DNA of 42,735 bases from Tissierella creatinini. Its GTDB lineage: Bacteria > Bacillota > Clostridia > Tissierellales > Tissierellaceae. The notes beneath the pieces are model-generated. The model saw only the letters and a list, made by a program, of their open reading frames with translations, made no database searches and was not told where the DNA came from. A program made the translations under genes and the position numbers. The stretch is taken from positions 1 to 42,735 of the forward strand of contig SUSS01000023.1 in the NCBI GenBank assembly GCA_005046945.1, read 5' to 3'. Below, one piece after another: positions 35,612-42,735 of this stretch. Position 1 is the stretch's first letter. Each line of letters begins with the position of its first letter.

Positions 35612-36592
35612 TTAAAGGGATTTTGCCACTAGTTCAGCAATTTGAACCGCATTTGTAGCTGCACCTTTTCTAATGTTATCTGCTACACACCATAGGTTTA
35701 TACCATTTTCCACACTGAAGTCCCTTCTGATTCTACCAACGAAAACTTCATTCTTACCTTCTGCATTTATAGCCATTGGGTAAAGGTTAGACTTAACATC
35801 ATCTTGAACCACTAGACCTGGGAATTCTTTAAGCGCCTTAAACACATCTTCCATTTCAAATGGCTTTTCAAATTCTACATTTATCGACACACTATGGGCA
35901 AATTTCACAGGAATTCTAACTGTAGTTGCAGTAACTTTAATGCTATCATCATGAAGTATCTTCTTTGTCTCTTCAATCATCTTAGTTTCTTCCTTTGTAT
36001 ATCCGTTCTCTAGGAATGAATCAATATGCGGAAGGGCATTGTGTTGAATTTGATGTGGATAGAAGGCTACTTTTCCTTCCTCTAAATCCCTTAATCCATT
36101 GAGTCCGGACCCTGATACTGATTGATAAGTTGAATATACAACTCTTTTAATCTTAAACTTATCATGAAGCGGTTTCAACGGCACTACTGACTGAATAGTT
36201 GAGCAGTTTGGATTTGCTATAAGACCCTTGCTCCACTTTATATCTTCAGGGTTTATCTCAGGAACTACTAGAGGGACATCCTTATTCATTCTAAAAACAG
36301 AGCTGTTATCTACAACCTTAACTCCCTTTTCAACAGCTATCGGAGCATATTTTTCACTTACAGACCCCCCTGCTGCAAATAGGGCTATATCTATATCCTT
36401 ATCGAAGGACTTCTCAGTCAGTTCCTCTACAGTATATTCATTTCCCTTAAAAGTGATTTTACTTCCTGCTGATTTTTTGGATGATAAAAAGTAGATATTC
36501 TCTATAGGGAAGTTTCTTTCCTCTAAAACCTTTAATATTGTAGAACCAACTAGACCTGTTGCACCTGCTACTGCTACATTATACTTTTTCAT
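35612..36592 (-). CDS. asd: Aspartate-semialdehyde dehydrogenase
   Basis: A 326-residue enzyme, MKKYNVAVAGATGLVGSTIL at the N terminus, with the catalytic Cys in LIANPNCSTIQ, QSVSGSGLNGL, and the conserved IPVKFAHSVSINVEFEKP. It reduces aspartyl phosphate to the semialdehyde shared by lysine, threonine and methionine synthesis. It lies between lysC and hom in the same operon. Confidence 0.97.
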   Translation of the reverse strand: MKKYNVAVAGATGLVGSTILKVLEERNFPIENIYFLSSKKSAGSKITFKGNEYTVEELTEKSFDKDIDIALFAAGGSVSEKYAPIAVEKGVKVVDNSSVFRMNKDVPLVVPEINPEDIKWSKGLIANPNCSTIQSVVPLKPLHDKFKIKRVVYSTYQSVSGSGLNGLRDLEEGKVAFYPHQIQHNALPHIDSFLENGYTKEETKMIEETKKILHDDSIKVTATTVRIPVKFAHSVSINVEFEKPFEMEDVFKALKEFPGLVVQDDVKSNLYPMAINAEGKNEVFVGRIRRDFSVENGINLWCVADNIRKGAATNAVQIAELVAKSL

Positions 36593-36663
36593 ATATATAC
36601 CTCCATTTTATTAGTTAGATATTATTATCCATATTAACTATATTTGAAATTAATGAAATTTAA

Positions 36664-37977
36664 TTAGTTAAATGCCTTGTAGATTGCCTCCACTGCTTTA
36701 TTAAAGTCTTCGTTCTCAATTCCTACTATAATATTTAATTCGCTTGAACCTTGGGTTATCATTCTAATGTTAACACCTGCGTTAGCTAAAGCTGTAAATA
36801 TCTTTCCCGATATGCCCTTGGTACTTATCATTCCTCTTCCAACTACAGCTACAAGAGCCATATTCGGATATGTGGTTATATTGTCAGGCTTGCAATAGAT
36901 TCTGATCTCTTCCAATAGCTTCTTGAGTTTGGAATCTATTTGTGAGCTTGGAACTATGACGGATATGGAGTCAATGCTGGATGGCATATGCTCTATATGA
37001 ACATCATTGGTCTCAAATACGGATACCAGCTTTCTAAAGAAGTCAACTTCGGATGTCATTAAGGTCTTCTCTATGGAAATAACCGTAAAGTTCTTCTTAC
37101 CGGATATGCCTGTAATAGCCTTGTCAGTAGAAGGGGCTGAATCGGCAACTATCATGGTTCCCTTGTCAGCCGGTGCATTGGTATTTCTGATGTTTATAGG
37201 GATTCCATACTTTCTTACTGGAAATATTGCCTCTTCATGAAGAACCGGTGCCCCCATATAGGATAGCTCCCTTAACTCCCTGTATGTTACTATATCCATT
37301 GGAGCCGCACCTTTAACTATATTAGGGTCTGCCATCAGGAAGCCGGAAACATCGGTCCAGTTTTCGTAGAGACTGGCTTTCACTCCATTTGCTATAATCG
37401 CTCCCGTAACATCTGAGCCTCCACGGGAGAATGTAACTATCTCCCCACCTTCTGTGGCCCCATAGAATCCGGGAATAACTCCATATTCTGTTTTGTTCAA
37501 TCTTTCTGCAACCTTTTTTTCAGTTAAATCCGCATTATATTGTCCCTTCTCATCGAAAACTATTAAGTCTGCTGCATCTATAAATTCAAAATCCAGATAG
37601 TTTGACAAGATAAGTCCGTTAAGGTATTCTCCCCTGCTGGCAGCATAGTCCACTGACGCCCCATCTCTGATTTTGTTCTTTACTTCCTTTAAGGATTCTT
37701 CAATATTGATGCTTAGCCCAAGGTCTTGACAAATCCCTGTATACCTCTCCTGGACAATTGAAAAGACCTCATCGAAATTCAAGCCATGGGATGCAAGCTG
37801 ATGGCACATTAGTAAAAGGTCAGTGATTTTATGGTCCTTGCTGAATCTCTTACCAGGCGCTGATGGTATAATGTATTTTCTTCTCTTGTCAGCTTCAACT
37901 ATATCCTTAACCTTAACAAACTGCTTGCTATCTGATAAGGAGCTTCCTCCAAATTTTGCTACTAAAATATCATCCAT
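36664..37977 (-). CDS. lysC: Aspartate kinase
   Basis: About 437 residues from the ATG at 37977 (MDDILVAKFGGSSLSDSKQF), preceded by GAGGGG; an upstream TTG at 37995 overlaps that site. It has the kinase motif VAKFGGSS and TFSRGGSDVTGAIIA, with two C-terminal ACT domains (about 290-437) that should bind threonine or lysine. First gene of the operon and directly behind the T-box leader, so its role here is probably threonine supply. Confidence 0.96.
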   Translation of the reverse strand: MDDILVAKFGGSSLSDSKQFVKVKDIVEADKRRKYIIPSAPGKRFSKDHKITDLLLMCHQLASHGLNFDEVFSIVQERYTGICQDLGLSINIEESLKEVKNKIRDGASVDYAASRGEYLNGLILSNYLDFEFIDAADLIVFDEKGQYNADLTEKKVAERLNKTEYGVIPGFYGATEGGEIVTFSRGGSDVTGAIIANGVKASLYENWTDVSGFLMADPNIVKGAAPMDIVTYRELRELSYMGAPVLHEEAIFPVRKYGIPINIRNTNAPADKGTMIVADSAPSTDKAITGISGKKNFTVISIEKTLMTSEVDFFRKLVSVFETNDVHIEHMPSSIDSISVIVPSSQIDSKLKKLLEEIRIYCKPDNITTYPNMALVAVVGRGMISTKGISGKIFTALANAGVNIRMITQGSSELNIIVGIENEDFNKAVEAIYKAFN

Positions 37978-38052
37978 AATATTCCCCTCTTTCAAGTCCT
38001 ATAAAATTAAAATCCTGAACAATATGCTCAGGAACTATTATGTACAAACAAA

Positions 38053-38261
38053 AACACCCGTCCCAAAAAGGACGAGTGTATAGTCTCGTTTCCACCTAAA
38101 TACAAAAAACATAACCTTAACGCCGGTTCTACGCATTTCCCTACTTAATTCAGGAATGAGCTCATAGGTGGTTTTCAATTCATTGTATCCGAGAAGTCTT
38201 TCAGCCGGTGAACTTCTCTCTCTTTTGACCCTTATGAATTTACTCGTCCTATTCAAAGCTT
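38053..38261 (-). promoter_or_regulatory. T-box leader of the lysC-asd-hom-thrC-thrB operon
   Basis: Minus-strand leader of about 210 nt. Stem I base: AGGACGAG pairs with CTCATTCCT, followed by AGTA. AATTCAT then pairs with ATGAATT, and the GAGAAG/CTTCTC hairpin tops the stem. The loop after ATGAATT reads GAAAACCACCTATGAG and contains ACC (38167-38172 region), a threonine codon, a plausible specifier given the genes. The T-box-like TTAGGTGGAAACGAG is at 38100-38085. The terminator ACACTCGTCC/GGACGGGTGT followed by TTTTTG is at 38079-38050. Uncharged tRNA-Thr would favour readthrough. The specifier assignment is inference. Confidence 0.85.
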
Positions 38262-38267
38262 TTCATA

Positions 38268-38296
38268 ATTTTATATCCTGAACTAAGAATTGTCAA
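38268..38296 (-). promoter_or_regulatory. Promoter of the T-box-controlled threonine operon
   Basis: On the minus strand, perfect TTGACA (38296-38291), 17 bases, TAAAAT (38273-38268). Transcription should start near 38261, just before stem I. Confidence 0.88.
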
Positions 38297-38329
38297 TAGT
38301 ATAAGTTTAAATTTTCGAATAATTTAACC

Positions 38330-39181
38330 TTAGACTACAAGCTTAATTAAATTCTCCGAGGGATCCTCTACAAACATGCCTCTATCGGTTTCAATAATTA
38401 CATGGCCTGCTTCCCTTAATGTTAATATCTTCTCAGCCCTAAGGTCTTCACTTGGGAACCTAAGGCTGAAGTATTCCATCCCGGCAGAGTTCTCTGGAAG
38501 AGGACCAGAGCCTCTACCATTCCAAATATTCATACCAATATGGTGATGATATCCTCCTGTAGAGATAAAATAGGCACTATGCCTGCTAGCCTGAGTCAAC
38601 TTAAAACCCAATAGATTATAGAATTTAAAGGATTCATCCAAGTCTGCAACATGAAGGTGGATATGTCCAATAATAGTATCCTCAGGAGTCCCATTCCATG
38701 TATCTTCCCCAGCATCTTTTAATAATTCACTATAGTCCAGCTTTTCAGTAACCATATTTACAGCATAATCATGCCTACCCCATGTACTATCCGGGGTATC
38801 AACATATACCTCTATTCCATTTTCATCCGGATCTTCAAGATAAATAGCTTCACTTACTCCATGATGGGCCCCTCCTATAATAGGATAGTCCTTATCCCTA
38901 ATGTTCTTAAAGAAAAGTCCTAATTGATGCCTATTGGGTAAAAGCACAGCAATATGGTATAAACCGGTTTTTCGTGGAATCTTAGGGATTATATCATTGG
39001 GACTTATGATAGTTACTATAGGCCTTCTCCCATCTACAGTGAAAACCACCTTAGATAACTCCTCCTTCAGAATGCTAAATCCCAATATACTCTTATAGAA
39101 TTCTGCAGATTTTTTCAAATCCTGTACCCTTAAAACTATACCTTGTACAAATATATTTGGCCTTTGATGATAATTTGACAT
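38330..39181 (-). CDS. Two-domain VOC family protein (CatE-like, catechol 2,3-dioxygenase superfamily)
   Basis: About 283 residues from the ATG at 39181 (MSNYHQRPNIFVQGIVLRVQ). Two tandem glyoxalase/VOC modules are visible: GIVLRVQDLKKSAEFYKSILGF at the start and IGHIHLHVADLDESFKFYNLLGF from about residue 165. Candidate metal ligands include His in LYHIAVLLP, HIHLHVADL, YHHHIGMNIW and the Glu of AGMEYFSLRF. The CatE-like group is named for extradiol dioxygenases, but substrate cannot be inferred, and an oxygenase would be odd in a strict anaerobe. Single gene. Confidence 0.88.
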   Translation of the reverse strand: MSNYHQRPNIFVQGIVLRVQDLKKSAEFYKSILGFSILKEELSKVVFTVDGRRPIVTIISPNDIIPKIPRKTGLYHIAVLLPNRHQLGLFFKNIRDKDYPIIGGAHHGVSEAIYLEDPDENGIEVYVDTPDSTWGRHDYAVNMVTEKLDYSELLKDAGEDTWNGTPEDTIIGHIHLHVADLDESFKFYNLLGFKLTQASRHSAYFISTGGYHHHIGMNIWNGRGSGPLPENSAGMEYFSLRFPSEDLRAEKILTLREAGHVIIETDRGMFVEDPSENLIKLVV

Positions 39182-39275
39182 CCAATCACCCACTTACTTT
39201 TAGTAAGTATATTATACCCTTGAATAGTATCTTTAAACATTGGGACAATAGAGGCAGAAGTCATATGTGCCCCAC

Positions 39276-39304
39276 TTGTTCTATCCCCCCATATGTCGTA
39301 TAAT
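39276..39304 (+). promoter_or_regulatory. Promoter of the GerMN lipoprotein gene
   Basis: TTGTTC (39276-39281), 17 bases, perfect TATAAT (39299-39304). The -35 matches only partly. Confidence 0.55.
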
Positions 39305-39364
39305 AACTATGTGAGTTAATAGGATGCAAAGCAAATTACAACAGTTACAATGAGGAGTGATTTT

Positions 39365-39949
39365 ATGAAAAAAATTTTAGCTATCTTCATGGTATTAGTA
39401 TTATCCGTGGGTATTGCAGCATGTAGCACTGAAACACCCCCGCCGGCTGATAATCCAGCACCTGAGACCCCTGTTGAAACACCTGTTGAAACACCTGTTG
39501 AAACACCTGCTGATGAGCCGGCAGAAAAAGCTACAGATGTAACCTTATATTTTGCTAATGAGGAATATGTTCAAACCGGGGATGAATCCTTAGAGAAGCT
39601 TGTAGGAGAAAATAGGGCAATAGAAGTTGGGGATTCAACTTTAGAAGAAGCAATTGTAAGGGAATTGATTTCAGGACCCGAATCAGAAGGAGTTAGGACC
39701 GTAATACCACAAACAGCAAAGCTTCTTGGTGTAGAAGTAAAGGATAAAACAGCTTTTGTAGACTTTGCCAGGGAAGGAATGAATGGGGGGTCCTTAGAAG
39801 AAACCTTCACCATAAACCAAATAGTTGCAAGTTTAACAGAACTTGATACAGTAGACAGGGTTCAGTTTTTAATAGATGGCCAAGTAGGGGATTCCTTAAT
39901 GGGTCACTATGATATAAGTAAGCCATTTGAAGGACCAATAGGTGAATAA
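39365..39949 (+). CDS. GerMN domain lipoprotein
   Basis: About 194 residues from the ATG at 39365, with GAGGAG upstream; the in-frame ATG at 39350 lies before that site. It has a signal peptide with lipobox GIAAC (Cys at about 20), then a Pro/Glu/Thr linker with three VETP-type repeats, then a GerMN domain (about 60-190). Typical features are VTLYFANEEYVQTGDESLEKL, VRELISGPES, RTVIPQTAKLLGVEVKDKTAFVDF and VDRVQFLIDGQ. GerMN proteins act at the cell or spore envelope; the family includes sporulation protein GerM. Exported and anchored. Confidence 0.92.
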   Translation: MKKILAIFMVLVLSVGIAACSTETPPPADNPAPETPVETPVETPVETPADEPAEKATDVTLYFANEEYVQTGDESLEKLVGENRAIEVGDSTLEEAIVRELISGPESEGVRTVIPQTAKLLGVEVKDKTAFVDFAREGMNGGSLEETFTINQIVASLTELDTVDRVQFLIDGQVGDSLMGHYDISKPFEGPIGE

Positions 39950-39960
39950 TATTTAAAATC

Positions 39961-39991
39961 AAGGCATGTTCTTTTACTTAGAACATGCCTT
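39961..39991. terminator. Bidirectional terminator between GerMN gene and pyrC
   Basis: AAGGCATGTTCT (39961-39972) pairs perfectly with AGAACATGCCTT (39980-39991). The pyrC stop codon lies within the loop. Confidence 0.92.
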
Positions 39992-41251
39992 TCTATTGTC
40001 CCAAACTATATTTCCATCGCAAACCGTTAGCTTTACTTTGCCATAAAGGGTATGCCCTATAAATGGGGAGTTGGAGGATTTGGATTGAAACTTTCCAACT
40101 ACATATTCTTCATTTTCATCAAATATTACAATATCAGCCGGACCTCCTACCTTTAGAAAACCTGCTTCAAGATTATAAAGCCGGGCCGGATTTATGGTCA
40201 TCTTCTGCAATAGCTCCATTAAGGATAGGTGGCCTTGTCTAACTAAGTTGCTAATCCCTAAGGAAAGGGATGTTTCAAGGCCTATTATACCGCTTGGAGC
40301 CTTTGTAAATTCTTGAGCTTTTTCTTCACCGCTATGGGGTGCATGGTCGGTGGCAATTATCTGTATAGTATCGTCCTTTAAGCCCTTAATAATCTTCTCC
40401 CTATCCTCTTTTGTTCTTAATGGAGGATTCATCTTTGCCAAAGTCCCATGCTCCAGAACAGCATCCTCGGTTAAAGAGAAATGATGAGGGGTTACTTCTG
40501 CAAATACACTTGCACCAAGTGCTTTAATAAGCCTTACCATATCAACAGCTATCCCTGAGCTAATATGTTGAATATCAATGGTAGCCCCAGTATATAAGGC
40601 AAATATAGAATCCCTAGCTACCATTGTATCCTCAGAAACATTGGAAGCACCTTTTAAACCTAATTTTTCCGATATGGCACCTTCATTTATGCCGGCAGTC
40701 CCAATAAAGTTTGGATTTTCCTCATGGAAACTAAGGGTAACATCTAGGTCTCTAGCTCTTTGCATGGCTTCCCAAACCAACCTTTGGTCTAAAATGGGAA
40801 GTCCGTCATCAGAAAATCCTACGGCTCCCAAGTCATGAAGCCTTTCCATATCTACCAGTTCTTCTCCCTTAAAGCCCTTGGTAATAGCGGCTACCGTATG
40901 AACCTTAATCGGCGATTGTTTCATCCTATCCAGTACGACTTTTAAAGTTTCTTCATTATCTATAATCGGCTTTGTATTAGCCATTGCAATAACCGTAGTA
41001 AATCCCCCGGCAGCTGCAGCTCTAGAGCCAGAAAGGATATCTTCCTTATGTGTTTGACCAGGTTCCCTAAAATGAACGTGTATATCCACCAGACCGGGAG
41101 CTACTATGAGACCCTTAGCATCTATGATTTCATGACCCTCCATATCCTCTATATTTCCTATCGCCTTAATCCTTCCATCTTCAATTAATATATCGGCAAC
41201 TTCATTAAATTCCGAACTTGGATCCATAACTCTTCCGCTTTTTATAATCAT
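39974..41251 (-). CDS. pyrC: Dihydroorotase
   Basis: About 425 residues from the ATG at 41251, with GGAGGG upstream. Class I dihydroorotase: VDIHVHFREPGQTHKEDILSGSRAAAAGGFTTVIAMANTKP holds the HxH zinc ligands, DDGLPI and FHEEN follow, then EVTPHHFSLTEDAV and IIATDHAPHSGEEK with the catalytic Asp. It closes carbamoyl aspartate to dihydroorotate in pyrimidine synthesis. Unusually it stands alone, away from any other pyr gene in the window. Confidence 0.95.
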   Translation of the reverse strand: MIIKSGRVMDPSSEFNEVADILIEDGRIKAIGNIEDMEGHEIIDAKGLIVAPGLVDIHVHFREPGQTHKEDILSGSRAAAAGGFTTVIAMANTKPIIDNEETLKVVLDRMKQSPIKVHTVAAITKGFKGEELVDMERLHDLGAVGFSDDGLPILDQRLVWEAMQRARDLDVTLSFHEENPNFIGTAGINEGAISEKLGLKGASNVSEDTMVARDSIFALYTGATIDIQHISSGIAVDMVRLIKALGASVFAEVTPHHFSLTEDAVLEHGTLAKMNPPLRTKEDREKIIKGLKDDTIQIIATDHAPHSGEEKAQEFTKAPSGIIGLETSLSLGISNLVRQGHLSLMELLQKMTINPARLYNLEAGFLKVGGPADIVIFDENEEYVVGKFQSKSSNSPFIGHTLYGKVKLTVCDGNIVWDNRKACSK

Positions 41252-41399
41252 ATTGTATCCCTCCATATTCGATACTTAACTTTGATTATACCCTATTTCT
41301 TTCACATATCACGGGAAGGAATATTTTACGATTAAATTTCTTGTCATACATATGGTAAAGCACACTGATAAAGTGTATCATATACTTATACTTTAATGA

Positions 41400-42629
41400 A
41401 TGGAGTTCAAAATCGTGGTTGATAATATTAGAAAATATGAAAAAGATACTTTCTTGTTCTTAGCAGGCCAGGCCATCTCACTATTTGGATCTGGCCTTGT
41501 TCAGTATGCAATCATGTGGCACATTACTTTAGAGACCAAATCGGGCCTTATGATGACCATATTCATAATATGCGGATTTCTGCCAACCTTCTTTCTATCC
41601 CCATTTGCAGGTGTATGGGCAGATAGGTATAATAGAAAGATGATTATTATCATAGCCGACGCCTTCATTGCTATTACCACCCTTATACTGGCTATCCTAT
41701 TTATGAGTGGTTATGATGATTTATGGCTTCTCTTTCTAATGTCGGCTTTAAGGGCATTTGGAACAGGAATTCATTCCCCGGCAATCGGTGCCATACTCCC
41801 CCAAATAGTACCCGAAGAAAAACTGACTAGAATTAATTCCATTAATTCCAGCATACAATCAGTGGTCTTCATAGTTGCACCAATGGTAAGCGCTGGGATT
41901 ATGAATAAAATCCCCTTGGGAAGAATATTTATAATCGATGTAGTTACAGCAGCCATCGCTATATTTATACTGGTATTCCTATTGGAGGTCCCCCCACACC
42001 CTAAGGCAATGGAAAGAAATACTTCTTCATATTTAAGCGACTTTAAAGAAGGAATTCAATATATTTGTAATCATGGATATGTAAAGATGTTCTTTCTATT
42101 CTGCATCATATTCTTCTTTCTAATTAGTCCTCTGGCTTTTTTGACACCCTTGCAGACTACAAGAAGCTATGGTGATGATGTTTGGAGGCTTTCAGCTCTT
42201 GAAGTAGCCTTTTCAGGAGGTATGATATTTGGGGGAGCCTTTATGGCCTATTGGGGTGGATTTAAAAATAAGATGCATACCATGGCCCTGTCCATAGTGG
42301 TTACCGGCCTTGCCACTATAGGACTTGGATTTAGACCACAATTTTGGATCTACCTAGCCTTAATGGCAGCCTTGGGAATCACAATGCCCATGTTCAACAC
42401 CCCATCAACTGTTCTTTTGCAAAAGAAGGTTGACCAGGATTACCTTGGCAGAGTCTTTGGGGTATTATCAATGATACACAGCAGCACCATGCCCCTTGGT
42501 ATGTTATTATTCGGACCATTGGCTGATATAATTAAGATTGAATTCATCCTTATAGGAACAGGTATTTTAATGTTCTCCATGACCTTCTTCTTATTAAGCA
42601 GCAAAGTAATGCTCCAAGCTGGGGAATAG
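41400..42629 (+). CDS. MFS exporter (MefA/enterobactin-exporter-like)
   Basis: Up to 409 residues with 12 predicted membrane helices. N-terminal FLFLAGQAISLFGSGLVQYAIMWHI and the loop FAGVWADRYNRKMIIIIADA are typical of the MFS_3 group containing macrolide and siderophore exporters. A central cytoplasmic stretch (about 195-225) separates the halves; YLGRVFGVLSMIHSSTMPLG is conserved near the end. The ATG at 41400 has no binding site, whereas GTG at 41415 has GGAG 9 bases upstream and may be the true start. Substrate unknown; no regulator is adjacent. Confidence 0.9.
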   Translation: MEFKIVVDNIRKYEKDTFLFLAGQAISLFGSGLVQYAIMWHITLETKSGLMMTIFIICGFLPTFFLSPFAGVWADRYNRKMIIIIADAFIAITTLILAILFMSGYDDLWLLFLMSALRAFGTGIHSPAIGAILPQIVPEEKLTRINSINSSIQSVVFIVAPMVSAGIMNKIPLGRIFIIDVVTAAIAIFILVFLLEVPPHPKAMERNTSSYLSDFKEGIQYICNHGYVKMFFLFCIIFFFLISPLAFLTPLQTTRSYGDDVWRLSALEVAFSGGMIFGGAFMAYWGGFKNKMHTMALSIVVTGLATIGLGFRPQFWIYLALMAALGITMPMFNTPSTVLLQKKVDQDYLGRVFGVLSMIHSSTMPLGMLLFGPLADIIKIEFILIGTGILMFSMTFFLLSSKVMLQAGE

Positions 42630-42648
42630 ATAGGAAGTAGACAAAGAT

Positions 42649-42685
42649 GGGACCTTAATTGCTCTGCAATTAAGGTCCCATTATT
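42649..42685 (+). terminator. Perfect 14-bp hairpin after the MFS gene
   Basis: GGGACCTTAATTGC (42649-42662), loop TCT, GCAATTAAGGTCCC (42666-42679), then ATTATT. It is shaped like an intrinsic terminator, but its T-run is interrupted after six bases by the sequence that starts GTGCG at 42686. Confidence 0.88.
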
Positions 42686-42735
42686 GTGCGCCCAGCATGG
42701 GTGTAATCTAACGGGTGAAAGTCCCTAGCGCGGGT
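42686..42735 (+). mobile_element. 5' end of a group II intron (runs off the window)
   Basis: The sequence opens GTGCGCCCAGCATGGGTG, the GUGCG 5' consensus of bacterial group II introns followed by a small CCCA...TGGG hairpin of domain I. It continues with GGGTGAAAGTCCC, another common domain I hairpin. Position directly behind a terminator stem fits the known preference of class C introns, though I cannot assign the class from 50 bases. The maturase and 3' end should lie beyond the window. Confidence 0.75.

Noticed and set aside
38038-38256. A 72-codon minus-strand ORF upstream of lysC
   Set aside because: It coincides with the T-box leader and runs through its terminator stem; RNA structure explains the sequence better than coding.
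39241-39295. Possible hairpin GGGACAATAG...TATCCCCCC before the GerMN gene
   Set aside because: Arms do not pair well on inspection; I could not support a terminator or operator.
41341-41399. Operator-like ACACTGATAAAGTGT before the MFS gene
   Set aside because: A short palindrome in AT-rich DNA with no adjacent regulator gene; insufficient support.

Overview
The window looks like a chromosomal segment of a low-GC, anaerobic, amino-acid-fermenting member of the Clostridia; a Tissierellales-like relative is my guess, not shown. Support comes from the AT-rich intergenic DNA with strong AGGAGG-type ribosome binding sites, a 2-hydroxyacyl-CoA dehydratase locus, an [FeFe] hydrogenase, formiminoglutamate metabolism, a T-box leader and a GerMN lipoprotein.

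Positions 40-12516 form a complete type I-C CRISPR-Cas locus. A 63-repeat array (40-4216; 62 spacers) is read on the minus strand from a leader at 4217-4359. It is followed by cas2, cas1, cas4, cas7, cas8c, cas5 and cas3, all on the minus strand in canonical I-C order. The most interesting object lies just upstream of cas3. On the plus strand at 12411-12516 there is a compact transcription unit: a TATAAT promoter placing +1 on a GTCGC, a pseudo-repeat that keeps the ends and stem-loop design of the CRISPR repeat, a 24-nt guide-like stretch, and a perfect 12-bp terminator hairpin. The first 16 guide bases match a site at 12290-12305 inside the cas3 promoter, preceded by a TTC PAM. The only mismatches are at positions 6 and 12, the bases flipped out in type I Cascade. 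I read this as a CreR-like crRNA with which the I-C effector would repress its own operon.

Positions 12672-28533 carry housekeeping and accessory metabolism: an M19 dipeptidase, a DUF4349 lipoprotein, a NitT/TauT-type ABC transporter overlapping azlCD, an [FeFe] hydrogenase with a small 2Fe-2S protein, a DsbA-family oxidoreductase, an SPFH membrane protein paired with a ribbon-helix-helix regulator, a SWIM/SNF2 helicase, xpt, ftcD and an HgdC-type activator. The partner dehydratase subunit (hgdB-like, 28590-30574) is broken twice: by an internal deletion with a frameshift, and by a 1386-bp IS605-family element that carries only tnpB and its guide RNA. A relic of the same element's left end lies upstream of the dipeptidase at 13982-14057.

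Positions 30697-42735 hold rtcB, a five-gene aspartate-to-threonine operon (lysC-asd-hom-thrC-thrB) behind a T-box leader, a two-domain VOC protein, the GerMN lipoprotein, a stand-alone pyrC and an MFS exporter. The window ends inside the 5' end of what appears to be a group II intron inserted just after a terminator-like hairpin.
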